Assembly (NCBI GenBank): GCA_900770895.1
Contig: CAAGMF010000284.1
Location: 1-22,815, forward strand
Reading direction: 5' to 3'
DNA length: 22,815 nucleotides
Source: an uncultured Mitsuokella sp.
Lineage (GTDB): Bacteria; Bacillota; Negativicutes; Selenomonadales; Selenomonadaceae
This document shows positions 15,424 through 22,794 of this stretch, in pieces. The stretch's first letter is position 1. Every line of letters starts with the position of its first letter. The notes beneath the pieces were generated by a model. It saw only the letters and a program-made list of their open reading frames with translations, did not search any database and had not been told where the DNA came from. The translations under genes and the position numbers were made by a program.

Positions 15424-16173
15424 ATGAAATACTATATGAACGAAATGCGCTGGCCGGAATTCGCCGCCCGCAAAGACGATATCATCATCCTGCCGGTCGG
15501 CTCGACCGAACAGCACGCCCAGCATCTGCCGCTGTCGACGGATGCCGTCATCGCTGAGAAATTCGCCTTGGCCCTGGCCAAAGAGGTGAACGGCATCGTC
15601 ATGCCGACGATGAGCTACGGGTACAAGTCAAAGCCGCTCTCCGGTGGCGGTCCGCTTTTCCCGGGAACCATCGATCTCAATGGCGAGACCGTCATCCGGC
15701 TGGCCCATGATATCCTCACGGAAGTCGTGCGCGACGGATTCAAGAAGATATTCGTGCTGACTTCGCATTTCGAGAACGAAGCCTTCCTCGTCGAGGCCAT
15801 GGATCTCGTGAACCGTGAGACGAACGGCGCCGCTACCATCGTGGAATCGAACTGGTGGGACCCGATGCCCGAGGATGTCATCGGCAAAGTATTCGATGAG
15901 GTTCCTTTCCCGGGCTGGGCACTCGAGCATGCCGCCGTCACTGAGACATCGCTGATGCTCTACTTCGCTCCGGAGCTCGTCCATATGGAGCTCATGGAGG
16001 ATGTCGAGAACGTCACGCCGCTGCCGTACTTCCGCTATCCGCTGTATAAAACCGATGTACCTGCCAGCGGCGGACTGGCCAGCGCCAAGTCGTCGACGGC
16101 CGAGCGCGGTAAGATCATCGTAGACAGTGTCATCCCCGAGCTCGTAAAGATATGCGAGAAAGAATTCCATTAA
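15424..16173 (+). CDS. Creatininase-family amidohydrolase, close to true creatininase
   Basis: A 249-residue PF02633 protein. Creatininase reversibly opens creatinine to creatine; other members of the family act on other cyclic amides. The metal-binding residues of the Pseudomonas enzyme (E34, H36, D45, H120, E122) have equivalents at E29, H31, D40, H115 and E117. The family-specific stretches YGYKS..SGGG..FPGT (65-82) and GW.LEH..V.ETSLML near residue 165 are kept, which places it nearer to real creatininase than to the MftE-like branch. GGAGG precedes the ATG. It is the last gene of the symporter unit and is followed by a strong terminator. Substrate remains an inference. Creatinase is not encoded in the window. 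Confidence 0.85.
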   Translation: MKYYMNEMRWPEFAARKDDIIILPVGSTEQHAQHLPLSTDAVIAEKFALALAKEVNGIVMPTMSYGYKSKPLSGGGPLFPGTIDLNGETVIRLAHDILTEVVRDGFKKIFVLTSHFENEAFLVEAMDLVNRETNGAATIVESNWWDPMPEDVIGKVFDEVPFPGWALEHAAVTETSLMLYFAPELVHMELMEDVENVTPLPYFRYPLYKTDVPASGGLASAKSSTAERGKIIVDSVIPELVKICEKEFH

Positions 16174-16193
16174 CAGAGAAACAGTACGAAACT

Positions 16194-16223
16194 AAGCTGC
16201 TGCATCATTGCGGCAGCTTTTTT
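16194..16223 (+). terminator. Intrinsic terminator of the symporter-creatininase unit
   Basis: A 10-bp stem (16194-16203 with 16210-16219, one G-U) with loop ATCATT is followed by a T-run to 16223. It lies 20 bp past the creatininase stop. Confidence 0.88.
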
Positions 16224-16307
16224 CAGTTGCAGCGATTTATAGAAAAGGTCAATGTGCGGCACAGAAAAAGCAGATATTGGCGTCCTTTCCGTACCGAACC
16301 TTCTCGA

Positions 16308-16336
16308 TTGACATAGAGACTATGGTAGGGTATACT
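16308..16336 (+). promoter_or_regulatory. Consensus promoter of the ATPase gene
   Basis: Perfect TTGACA (16308-16313), a 17-bp spacer and TATACT (16331-16336). The -10 box is inside a 13-bp perfect inverted repeat, so a bound protein would block it. Confidence 0.88.
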
Positions 16337-16390
16337 TTAGTAAATCATACATTACTAAAGTATACATTACTAAATTATACATTATAAAAG
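16331..16390 (+). repeat. Iterated 15-bp operator-like repeats over the -10 box
   Basis: TATACTTTAGTAA (16331-16343) and TTACTAAAGTATA (16352-16364) form a perfect 13-bp inverted repeat with an 8-bp centre. Three direct 15-bp units follow one another at 16346-16360, 16361-16375 and 16376-16390, sharing ATACATTA. Such an array over the -10 box and the 5' leader suggests repression. No repressor gene is adjacent. Confidence 0.75.
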
Positions 16391-16412
16391 AGCGCGGATA
16401 GGAGGATGGCTG

Positions 16413-17801
16413 ATGTTTGTTGGGCGCAAGCGGGAACTGGCGGCGTTGCAGAGCCGGTATCAGCAGCACAGCTATGAGTGCTTTATCATCTATGGACGGC
16501 GGCGTATCGGGAAGACGGCTTTGATCCGGCAGTTCATCAAGGGGAGGAGGGCCATCTTCTTCACGGGGATGGAGACGACGATGCGGGAGAATCTCGACAA
16601 CCTGAGCCAGTGCATCTATGATTTCCAGGGCGGCGACGGCAGGGCGCCGGTGTTTTCGAATTTCCAGGATGCACTGGACGCTGTCACATCGCTGGCACGT
16701 CGGGAAAAGCTGGTTCTCGTCATCGATGAGTATCCGTACCTTGCGAAATCTTACCCGGGTATTTCATCACTGCTACAGGTCCAAATCGATCATGTCTGGA
16801 GGCAGATGGACATCAAGCTGATTCTCTGTGGATCTTCGATGAGCTTTATGGAGAAGCAGGTGCTTGGGCATCAAAGTCCGCTTTTTGGCCGCCGGACGGC
16901 ACAGATGAAGCTGCAACCCCTCACGATTTTCGAGGCACAGGGGCTTTTCCCTGGAATCGCGCTCGAAAAGCTCGCGGTGCTTTATGGCATCACGGGCGGG
17001 ATACCTCTTTATCTGCAGCAAATGCATGGTGATTGGAGTCTGGAGGAGAACATTGTCCGGAATTTCCTCGATCCCATGTCATATCTTTTCGAGGAGCCAG
17101 AGAATTTATTGAAGCAGGAGGTCCGGGAGCCAGCTACGTACAATGCCATCATCCAGGCGATTGCCACTGGCAGTACGAAGATCAGTCAGATTGCCACGAA
17201 AACAGGGCTCGAGGTCAGTGCCTGTGCTGCTTTCCTCAAAAATCTCATAGGACTCGGCATTGTCTGCAAGGAGCATCCACTAGGGGAACCTCGTTCGCGC
17301 AAGAGTCTTTATCGTATCCAGGACAATATGTTCCGCTTCTGGTACCGCTTTGTGCCGCAGCATTATTCGCAGATCCAGAATGGAATGGGAACGCTCGCTT
17401 TCCGGCGCATCGAACCGTATTTATCGGATTTCATGGGACAGGTTTTTGAAGGCATCTGCCTGCAATGGCTCTGGCGGGAGAATGCGGCCGGGCGTCTCCC
17501 GCTGTCGTTTGATGAAGCTGGTCGCTGGTGGGGGACAGATCCGCGTCGTCACCAGCAGACGGAAATCGATATTCTCGCGCAGAACGCAGCGCAGGAGATG
17601 ATTTTCTGCGAATGCAAGTGGCGCAACGAGCCTCTCGATGCGGACGTTCTCGAGCTCCTGTATGATCGCAGCGGACTTTTCGCTGCTGCGAAAAAGCAGT
17701 ATATATTGTTTTCCAAGCGTGGGTTTTCAGCACGCTGTCAGAAGAAAGCCTCTGAGGATACCCGCGTCCGGCTCGTGGATTTTTCCTGCATGATGCCATA
17801 G
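16413..17801 (+). CDS. AAA-family ATPase with C-terminal DUF234 nuclease-like domain
   Basis: A 462-residue protein of the ATPase_2 (PF01637) plus DUF234 (PF03008) architecture, common in archaea and anaerobic bacteria, with no firmly known function. It starts MFVGRKREL. Walker A is YGRRRIGKTAL (27-37), Walker B is LVLVIDEYPYL (near residue 105), and a sensor-like LILCGSS follows. A winged-helix-like region lies in the middle. The C-terminal part has a D..ECK pattern (EIDILAQN, then FCECKW), which resembles a PD-(D/E)XK nuclease core. AGGAGG (16400-16405) with a 7-nt gap sets the start. The gene stands alone between two terminators, with its own consensus promoter and an AT-rich leader unlike its neighbours, which suggests separate acquisition. 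A role in defence or mobile-element biology is possible but not shown. Confidence 0.85.
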   Translation: MFVGRKRELAALQSRYQQHSYECFIIYGRRRIGKTALIRQFIKGRRAIFFTGMETTMRENLDNLSQCIYDFQGGDGRAPVFSNFQDALDAVTSLARREKLVLVIDEYPYLAKSYPGISSLLQVQIDHVWRQMDIKLILCGSSMSFMEKQVLGHQSPLFGRRTAQMKLQPLTIFEAQGLFPGIALEKLAVLYGITGGIPLYLQQMHGDWSLEENIVRNFLDPMSYLFEEPENLLKQEVREPATYNAIIQAIATGSTKISQIATKTGLEVSACAAFLKNLIGLGIVCKEHPLGEPRSRKSLYRIQDNMFRFWYRFVPQHYSQIQNGMGTLAFRRIEPYLSDFMGQVFEGICLQWLWRENAAGRLPLSFDEAGRWWGTDPRRHQQTEIDILAQNAAQEMIFCECKWRNEPLDADVLELLYDRSGLFAAAKKQYILFSKRGFSARCQKKASEDTRVRLVDFSCMMP

Positions 17802-17836
17802 AAGGCATAAGACGGACAAGTGCCTGAGGGGCATAT

Positions 17837-17880
17837 AAAAATACCAGGCTGTCGTGTAGATGCGGCAGCCTGGTATTTTT
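17837..17880. terminator. Bidirectional terminator between convergent genes
   Basis: An 18-bp stem with one G-U (17837-17854 with 17863-17880) encloses an 8-nt loop, with A5 at one foot and T5 at the other. It can stop both the ATPase transcript and the minus-strand transporter transcript. Confidence 0.9.
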
Positions 17881-17906
17881 GTACTCTGGTAGTCAGTCTG
17901 ACGAAA

Positions 17907-19451
17907 TCAAAGTGTGATCCACGATACGAAATAGATCACCAGCGGTATGGTGACGCAGGCGATGCCGATGAAGTCGATGTAGATACCGGTATGTATCATC
18001 TTCGTAATCGGGATATAGCCGGAGGCATAGACGATGGCATTCGGCGGGGTCGAGACTGGGAGCATGAAGCCGAGCGAGGCCGAGAGGGCGATGCCGACGG
18101 CTACAGGTATCGGGCTCAGGCCGGCCGAGATGGCTACGGTGATGGCGAGCGGGCCGATCATGTTCGTAGCGGCCGTATGGCTCGTGAGCTCGGAGAGCAG
18201 CAGGGCCATGACGGAGAATACGGCAACCATGACGATCTGGCTGGGCTCGCCGCCGGTGGCGGTGACGATGCGGTCGCCGATCCAGTTCGAGAGGCCGGTC
18301 TTGTACATCATGCCGCCCATGGCGAGACCGCCGCCGAACAGTATGAGCGTGCCCCATTCGATGCCTTTGACGGCTTCATCCCAGCGCAGCGTGAACTGAC
18401 GACGCTCGAAGTTTATCGGCAGCAGGAACAGCAGCAGGGCACCAGCCATGGCTGCGACGGCTTCCGGGAACAGCGTGTTGTACATCTTGAGCTCCGGAGC
18501 CGTGCTGCCCAGGGCAATCGATAGGAAGCCCGGCGTGACCCAGAGAATGACGGAGACGAGGAAGCAGATGAGCGTGTTCTTCTGAGCACGGCTCCAGCTG
18601 CCCAGCTCCGCGAGCTTTTTCTGGATGAATGTCTCGGCGCCATCGATACGGTCGACGTCAGCTGGGAACATGTGGCTCAGCACGAGATAGGCGATGATGA
18701 AATACAGGACCATGGCGATGAAGCCCCAGGTCATCCATTGGAAGAACGATATATGGATATCGCACATGGTATCGAGGAAACCGAGCATGATGAGGTTCGG
18801 CGGGGTGCCGATCGGAGTCAGGACACCGCCGATGGAGCACGAGTAGGCCGTCATGAGCATGAGGCCGGTCGCGTATTTGTACTCGTGCAGGTCGATTTCG
18901 CGCCCGTTGGCAGCGAACATCTCCTTTATCGATGTCAGCAGGCCGAGGCAGATGGGGAACATCATCGCTGCTGTGGCCGTGTTGCTGACCCAGCCGGAGC
19001 AGAGGGCAGCCGCGAGGCCGACGGCGAGGAATATGCGTTTCGGACTCGAGCCGACCCATTTGCGCGAGAGCAGCCAGTAGGCAAAGCGCTTATCGAGGCC
19101 ATGCTTCATCATGGCTGTAGCTAGTATGAATCCGCCCATGAACAGGAATATCATGGGATTGGCAAAGGCGGCAAAGGCAACGCCGACCTTCACCACGCCG
19201 GTGATGACGGCCAGTGTCGGGCCGATGAGCGAGGTGACAGGGATGGGTACGGGCTCCGTGATCCACCAGATGGCTACCAGTACCATGATAGCGAGCAGTT
19301 TGTGAGCTTCGACAGTCAGATCGCTGAACGGTGTCATGTAGGTGATGATGGCGAGCAGCGGACCACCATAAAGGCCGATGGTTCGTCGCTTGCGGTCAAA
19401 GGCTTGTTCGGCTTTTTTCACGGCAAGTGCTTCTGCATTCATCTTGTCCAA
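17907..19451 (-). CDS. DASS/SLC13-family anion:sodium symporter (di- or tricarboxylate)
   Basis: A 514-residue polytopic membrane protein of the Na_sulph_symp family (PF00939), which imports succinate, citrate or sulfate with sodium. The two pseudo-repeats each carry a substrate/sodium motif: SNT at 156-158 followed by IGTPPNL (214-220), and SHT at 424-426 followed by STPPNAI (467-473). The second motif has His where SNT is usual. TEPVPIPVTSL (65-75) is a family block. The start is TTG at 19451-19449, because AGGAGG (19466-19461) is 9 nt upstream; the next ATG, at 19442, is too far. Monocistronic: a terminator lies 3' and a promoter 5'. The substrate is probably a dicarboxylate, not determined. 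Confidence 0.9.
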   Translation of the reverse strand: MDKMNAEALAVKKAEQAFDRKRRTIGLYGGPLLAIITYMTPFSDLTVEAHKLLAIMVLVAIWWITEPVPIPVTSLIGPTLAVITGVVKVGVAFAAFANPMIFLFMGGFILATAMMKHGLDKRFAYWLLSRKWVGSSPKRIFLAVGLAAALCSGWVSNTATAAMMFPICLGLLTSIKEMFAANGREIDLHEYKYATGLMLMTAYSCSIGGVLTPIGTPPNLIMLGFLDTMCDIHISFFQWMTWGFIAMVLYFIIAYLVLSHMFPADVDRIDGAETFIQKKLAELGSWSRAQKNTLICFLVSVILWVTPGFLSIALGSTAPELKMYNTLFPEAVAAMAGALLLFLLPINFERRQFTLRWDEAVKGIEWGTLILFGGGLAMGGMMYKTGLSNWIGDRIVTATGGEPSQIVMVAVFSVMALLLSELTSHTAATNMIGPLAITVAISAGLSPIPVAVGIALSASLGFMLPVSTPPNAIVYASGYIPITKMIHTGIYIDFIGIACVTIPLVIYFVSWITL

Positions 19452-19525
19452 AATAAATCCCCTCCTTTTTGTAGCTGGTCACACGAGGCGCCCATAATAA
19501 TAGTACCATAATCCATTATAGTTAT

Positions 19526-19554
19526 ATGATAAGGAAATTTCGCACATTTTGCAA
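19526..19554 (-). promoter_or_regulatory. Predicted promoter of the DASS transporter gene
   Basis: On the minus strand TTGCAA (19554-19549) and TATCAT (19531-19526) are 17 bp apart, about 75 bp before the TTG start. A second TATAAT-like element lies slightly downstream but lacks a -35. The rest of the 19555-19670 gap shows nothing recognisable. Confidence 0.5.
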
Positions 19555-19673
19555 TAGACAAGCAGCAGAAAGTTCATTCATTTTAGTTATGATTTGTCGG
19601 CATCCGTTTTCCGGCTGCTGTAGGGCTGGTTGCTGTCTTCATGGAGAAATCTCGAGGGGAAGCGATGGTTTAT

Positions 19674-19702
19674 TTGACTTTTTATGGACTGGGTGATATA
19701 AT
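19674..19702 (+). promoter_or_regulatory. Promoter of ssrA
   Basis: TTGACT (19674-19679), a 17-bp spacer and a perfect TATAAT (19697-19702), ending 10 bp before the mature 5' end of tmRNA. Confidence 0.88.
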
Positions 19703-19712
19703 TAACGAACCC

Positions 19713-20066
19713 GGGGATGTAAAGGTTTCGACGGGGATATATGCTTCATGGATAGCGAGCCGGGGGGTCATCATCCCGTTAGTAAGGTGAAAACTTTTAT
19801 TTAAATATAAAAGCTAACGAAGACTACGCTCTGGCTGCTTAACGCCAGCCCCTGTACAGCTGCTGCCCACACGGCGGTATAAGGGGTAAGCTGTGGGATA
19901 CCTGATAGTCAATTCTCGGAGACTTGACTGGGAACTCTGATCGAGATAGGTGCTGAGCCGTTTGTCTGTTGATGGCGAGGCACTGAAATCTAACAACAGA
20001 CTGTGCTCGAAGAAGTCTGTGGGACAGTATTTTCGGACAGGAGTTCGATTCTCCTCATCTCCACCA
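19713..20066 (+). ncRNA. ssrA: Transfer-messenger RNA (tmRNA)
   Basis: The 5' end GGGGATGTAAAGGTTTCGAC and the 3' end GTTCGATTCTCCTCATCTCC followed by ACCA are the tRNA-like halves; the acceptor stem pairs GGGGATG with CATCTCC (one G-U). The T-arm GTTCGATTC is present, and CCA is encoded. The tag reading frame at 19813-19842 reads ANEDYALAA then TAA, which with the alanine carried by the RNA gives the tag AANEDYALAA, ending in the protease signal ALAA. The RNA rescues stalled ribosomes with SmpB, which is not in this window. About 354 nt, a normal length. Confidence 0.97.
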
Positions 20067-20081
20067 TTTGAGCTTTTGATC

Positions 20082-20113
20082 GGCCTCTAGGCATTTGCCC
20101 TGGGGGCCTTTTT
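20082..20113 (+). terminator. Intrinsic terminator after ssrA
   Basis: A GC-rich stem starts with GGCC at 20082 and closes with GGGGGCC, with G-U pairs and one bulge, followed by TTTTT. It lies 16 bp past the tmRNA CCA end. Confidence 0.8.
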
Positions 20114-20178
20114 GTGTGCTCGTGCAGAGAGCTGGTGCCGCTATTGACGGCAAGATGGCTTTTGTGCCTGAAGCTTAC

Positions 20179-20207
20179 TTGCATTTTTTGTCGGGAAGTT
20201 AGATAAT
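20179..20207 (+). promoter_or_regulatory. Predicted promoter of the amidase gene
   Basis: TTGCAT (20179-20184) and GATAAT (20202-20207) with 17 bp between, about 45 bp before the start codon and after the ssrA terminator. Confidence 0.6.
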
Positions 20208-20250
20208 ATTATTTTAGAGAAATGATTCGGCGCGGCTCTGGAGGGGTTCG

Positions 20251-21606
20251 ATGAAGCGTACGTTGACTATGGCATTGATGGTCCTGGGACTGCTGATGGT
20301 GATGGTGGCTCCGGCCATGGCCGCTGATTTCGCGGAGCGGGCGGCTGATCTGACCGAGATCACGGGCGTGCGCGTCAGCACGCATGATAATATGACGCGC
20401 ATCGTCTTTGATGCGGCGAAGCCGGTCCGCTACAAGACGTTCGCGCTGACGAATCCGGACCGCGTCGTCGTCGATATCGCAGACGCCTGGCTGTCGCCGA
20501 AAGTGAAGGTGCCAGCCATAGACAATATGTTCATAGCCGGGCTGCGTGCGGCCCAGCATGATCCCTCGACGGTGCGCATCGTGGTCGAGAACAAGGTCGG
20601 GCGGAATAACTATAAGGTTTTCAGCCTCAAGGGCGGAACAGCGGCCGGACGTCTCGTCCTTGATTTCGGCGATATAGGGCCGAGCACGGAAGGGGCGGCC
20701 ATAGCTACCAAGGGGGCCAAGGGCACAACGGGAGCGTCTGTCACCAAGCCGGTCAGCCAGCCGGCCCAGACCAAGCCGCAGACGGAGACGCCTAAGGCCA
20801 AGCCGCAAACAACCACCCAGCAGAAGTCTGACGCACAGAAGCAGGCGGAGGCCCAGAAGAAGGCTGAGGCACAGAAGCAGGCCGAAGCGAAGAAACAGGC
20901 TGAGGCGCAGAAAAAGGCGGAAGAGATGCGGAAGGCCAAGGAGGCCAGCAAACCAGCGGAGGAGGCTGCCCAGGGGACGACGGAGAACAACCCGGGCAGT
21001 ACGGATGATGGGCTGGCGGAGATCACCGGCCTGCGCGGCCGCCGCATCACGATTGATGCTGGTCATGGCGGCAATGATGCTGGTGCTATCGGTCCGACCG
21101 GCGTCACGGAGAAGAGCGTGACGCTGCGCGTGGCCAAGGAGGTCGAGCGCCTGCTCATCGCTGAGGGAGCTACGGTGTTCATGACGCGTACGACGGATAC
21201 CGAGGTCTCGCCGAAAGGGGCCAATGCTACCGATATCGAGGAGCTGCAGGCTCGCTGTGATGTAGCGAACAACAACAACTCGGATGTCTTCGTTTCCATA
21301 CATATGGATTCCTATAGCGGCAAAGAGGCGCATGGCACGACTGGCTACTATTATTCGCTGGGCAGCCAGCGGTCGCGCGAGCTGGCGGATAAGATACGCT
21401 CCGATGTCATCGACCAGATCGGGACGCAGAGCCGCGGGACGCAGAGCTGCAATTTCTATGTCGTGAAACATACCGATATGCCGGCTACGCTCATCGAGGT
21501 GGCGTTCATATCGAATCCGACGGAGGAAAAGCTCATGGACAGCGAGGATGGCATACACAAGGCCGCCCAGGGCATCGTGGACGGCATCGCCGATTTCTTC
21601 GGCTGA
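20251..21606 (+). CDS. Secreted N-acetylmuramoyl-L-alanine amidase with AMIN domain (AmiC-like)
   Basis: A 451-residue exported cell-wall hydrolase that cuts the amide bond between MurNAc and L-alanine, probably for daughter-cell separation. The signal peptide ends AMA (residue 24). An AMIN domain (about 33-140) binds peptidoglycan or envelope. A Lys/Ala/Gln/Glu-rich linker (about 170-240) contains repeated AQKQAE/AQKKAE units, likely a long helix. The Amidase_3 domain (265-450) has the zinc and catalytic residues H272 (DAGHGG), E287 (GVTEKSV), H351 (SIHMDS) and E416 (LIEVAFISN). GGAGGGG before ATG 20251 supports the start. It is a single-gene unit with its own promoter and terminator. Confidence 0.93.
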   Translation: MKRTLTMALMVLGLLMVMVAPAMAADFAERAADLTEITGVRVSTHDNMTRIVFDAAKPVRYKTFALTNPDRVVVDIADAWLSPKVKVPAIDNMFIAGLRAAQHDPSTVRIVVENKVGRNNYKVFSLKGGTAAGRLVLDFGDIGPSTEGAAIATKGAKGTTGASVTKPVSQPAQTKPQTETPKAKPQTTTQQKSDAQKQAEAQKKAEAQKQAEAKKQAEAQKKAEEMRKAKEASKPAEEAAQGTTENNPGSTDDGLAEITGLRGRRITIDAGHGGNDAGAIGPTGVTEKSVTLRVAKEVERLLIAEGATVFMTRTTDTEVSPKGANATDIEELQARCDVANNNNSDVFVSIHMDSYSGKEAHGTTGYYYSLGSQRSRELADKIRSDVIDQIGTQSRGTQSCNFYVVKHTDMPATLIEVAFISNPTEEKLMDSEDGIHKAAQGIVDGIADFFG

Positions 21607-21615
21607 TAGCATGAA

Positions 21616-21657
21616 GGGGCTGAGAAAAATGCTTTGGCATTTTTCTCAGCCCCTTTT
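21616..21657 (+). terminator. Terminator of the amidase gene
   Basis: A perfect 17-bp stem (21616-21632 with 21637-21653), loop TTTG, then TTTT. The upper half of the stem is A/T and the base GC. Confidence 0.9.
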
Positions 21658-21663
21658 CATAAT

Positions 21664-21690
21664 AAAAAAGTCAGCACCAATGGTGCTGAC
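21664..21690 (-). terminator. Terminator of rpsT
   Basis: On the minus strand a perfect 9-bp stem (21690-21682 with 21678-21670), loop of 3, then six Ts (21669-21664). It lies 42 bp beyond the rpsT stop and faces the amidase terminator. Confidence 0.9.
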
Positions 21691-21731
21691 CTGTATGCCC
21701 TATACAGCTGGCGGCTGGAGCCGCTGGCTGA

Positions 21732-21998
21732 TTACTTGTTCAGAGCGTTGACTTTGCGAGCGAGACGCGACTTCTTGCGAGCAGCTGCGTTGCGCTGATA
21801 AACGTGGTTGGCAGCAGCCTGGTCGATGGTCTTGCAAGCAAGGTTCAGGAGGGATTTTGCCTCGTCGGCATTACCTGCCTCTACAGCGTCGAGAACGCGA
21901 CGGCTGGCCGTGCGAACGCGAGACTTCTCAGCAGCGTTCTTGGCATGGCGCTTAGCGTCGGATTTCACGCTGAGTATCGATGCTTTGATGTTCGGCAT
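21732..21998 (-). CDS. rpsT: 30S ribosomal protein S20
   Basis: An 88-residue basic protein that binds 16S rRNA in the small subunit. The start MPNIKASILSVKSDAKRHAK and the later RTASRRVLDAVEAGN and ANHVYQRNAAARKKSRL blocks are typical S20. ATG at 21998 is used, because the in-frame GTG further upstream (22007) would lie within the ribosome site AAAGGGGGGTG. Divergent from lepA, an arrangement common in Firmicutes. Confidence 0.97.
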   Translation of the reverse strand: MPNIKASILSVKSDAKRHAKNAAEKSRVRTASRRVLDAVEAGNADEAKSLLNLACKTIDQAAANHVYQRNAAARKKSRLARKVNALNK

Positions 21999-22044
21999 AA
22001 ATTTCACCCCCCTTTTACCCGTAATTTCGGTTCAATACTTAGCT

Positions 22045-22073
22045 ATTCTAGCATGCTTGCGAGGAAAAAGCAA
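22045..22073 (-). promoter_or_regulatory. Predicted promoter of rpsT
   Basis: Minus-strand TTGCTT (22073-22068), a 17-bp spacer and TAGAAT (22050-22045), about 45 bp before the start codon. Confidence 0.7.
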
Positions 22074-22111
22074 CAAGAAAATCAGTAAAATCACGCAGAC
22101 TGGCATATTTA

Positions 22112-22141
22112 TTGCAGGAAAACCCTGCCAGGTGTTATAAT
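22112..22141 (+). promoter_or_regulatory. Predicted promoter of lepA
   Basis: TTGCAG (22112-22117), an 18-bp spacer and a perfect TATAAT (22136-22141). The spacer carries a GCAGG/CCTGC dyad (22114-22118 and 22124-22128). Confidence 0.7.
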
Positions 22142-22179
22142 AATAGCCACATATAGCAATAGGCGAAAGGAAAATGAGC

Positions 22180-22794
22180 ATGGAGAATAAATACATCCGT
22201 AATTTCTCGATTATCGCCCATATCGATCACGGCAAATCGACGATCGCGGATCGTTTGATAGAGCGCACGGGGACGCTGTCGGAGCGCGAGATGGAGGATC
22301 AGGTCCTCGACAATATGGACCTCGAGCGTGAGCGCGGCATCACGATCAAGGCCCAGACCGTGCGCCTGAACTACAAGGCGCAGGACGGTCATGAATATCA
22401 GCTCAATCTCATCGACACGCCGGGGCATGTCGATTTCAACTATGAGGTGTCGCGCAGTCTGGCTGCCTGCGAGGGCGCATTGCTCGTCGTCGATGCGGCT
22501 CAGGGCGTCGAGGCCCAGACGCTGGCGAACGTGTATCTGGCGCTGGAGCATGATCTCGAGATCATACCGGTCATCAATAAGATCGATCTGCCGAGCGCCG
22601 ACCCCGAGCGCGTGAAAAAAGAGATCGAGGACGTCATCGGCCTCGATACATCGAATGCGATCCTGTGCTCGGCGAAGACGGGCCAGGGCATCGATGATAT
22701 CCTCGCGGCTATCGTCGACTACATACCGGCCCCGGAGGGCGATGAAAATGCGCCGCTGCGGGCTCTGATATTCGACTCTTATTTTGACTCCTAT
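22180..22794 (+). CDS. lepA: Elongation factor 4 (LepA GTPase), 3' truncated by the contig end
   Basis: The first 205 residues of the ribosome back-translocating GTPase EF4, which is normally about 600 residues. The GTPase motifs are complete: AHIDHGKST (G1), the GITIKAQTV switch region (G2), DTPGH (G3), NKID (G4) and SAK (G5). Two ATG codons are in frame (22174, 22180); AAAGGA at 22166-22171 leaves 2 nt before the first and 8 nt before the second, so 22180 is chosen. The frame stays open to 22815, but the bases from 22795 match sequencing adapter, so the residues after FDSYFDSY are not real. Confidence 0.95.

Noticed and set aside
16331..16390. CRISPR array
   Set aside because: The 15-bp units are contiguous without spacers and lie in a promoter; no cas genes are present.
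17820..18524. Plus-strand 234-codon frame opposite the DASS transporter
   Set aside because: Begins inside the bidirectional terminator and mirrors a clear membrane transporter.
20209..21612. 467-codon minus-strand frame opposite the amidase
   Set aside because: Contains Leu/Arg repeats mirroring the Lys/Gln/Ala linker; no ribosome site or domain.
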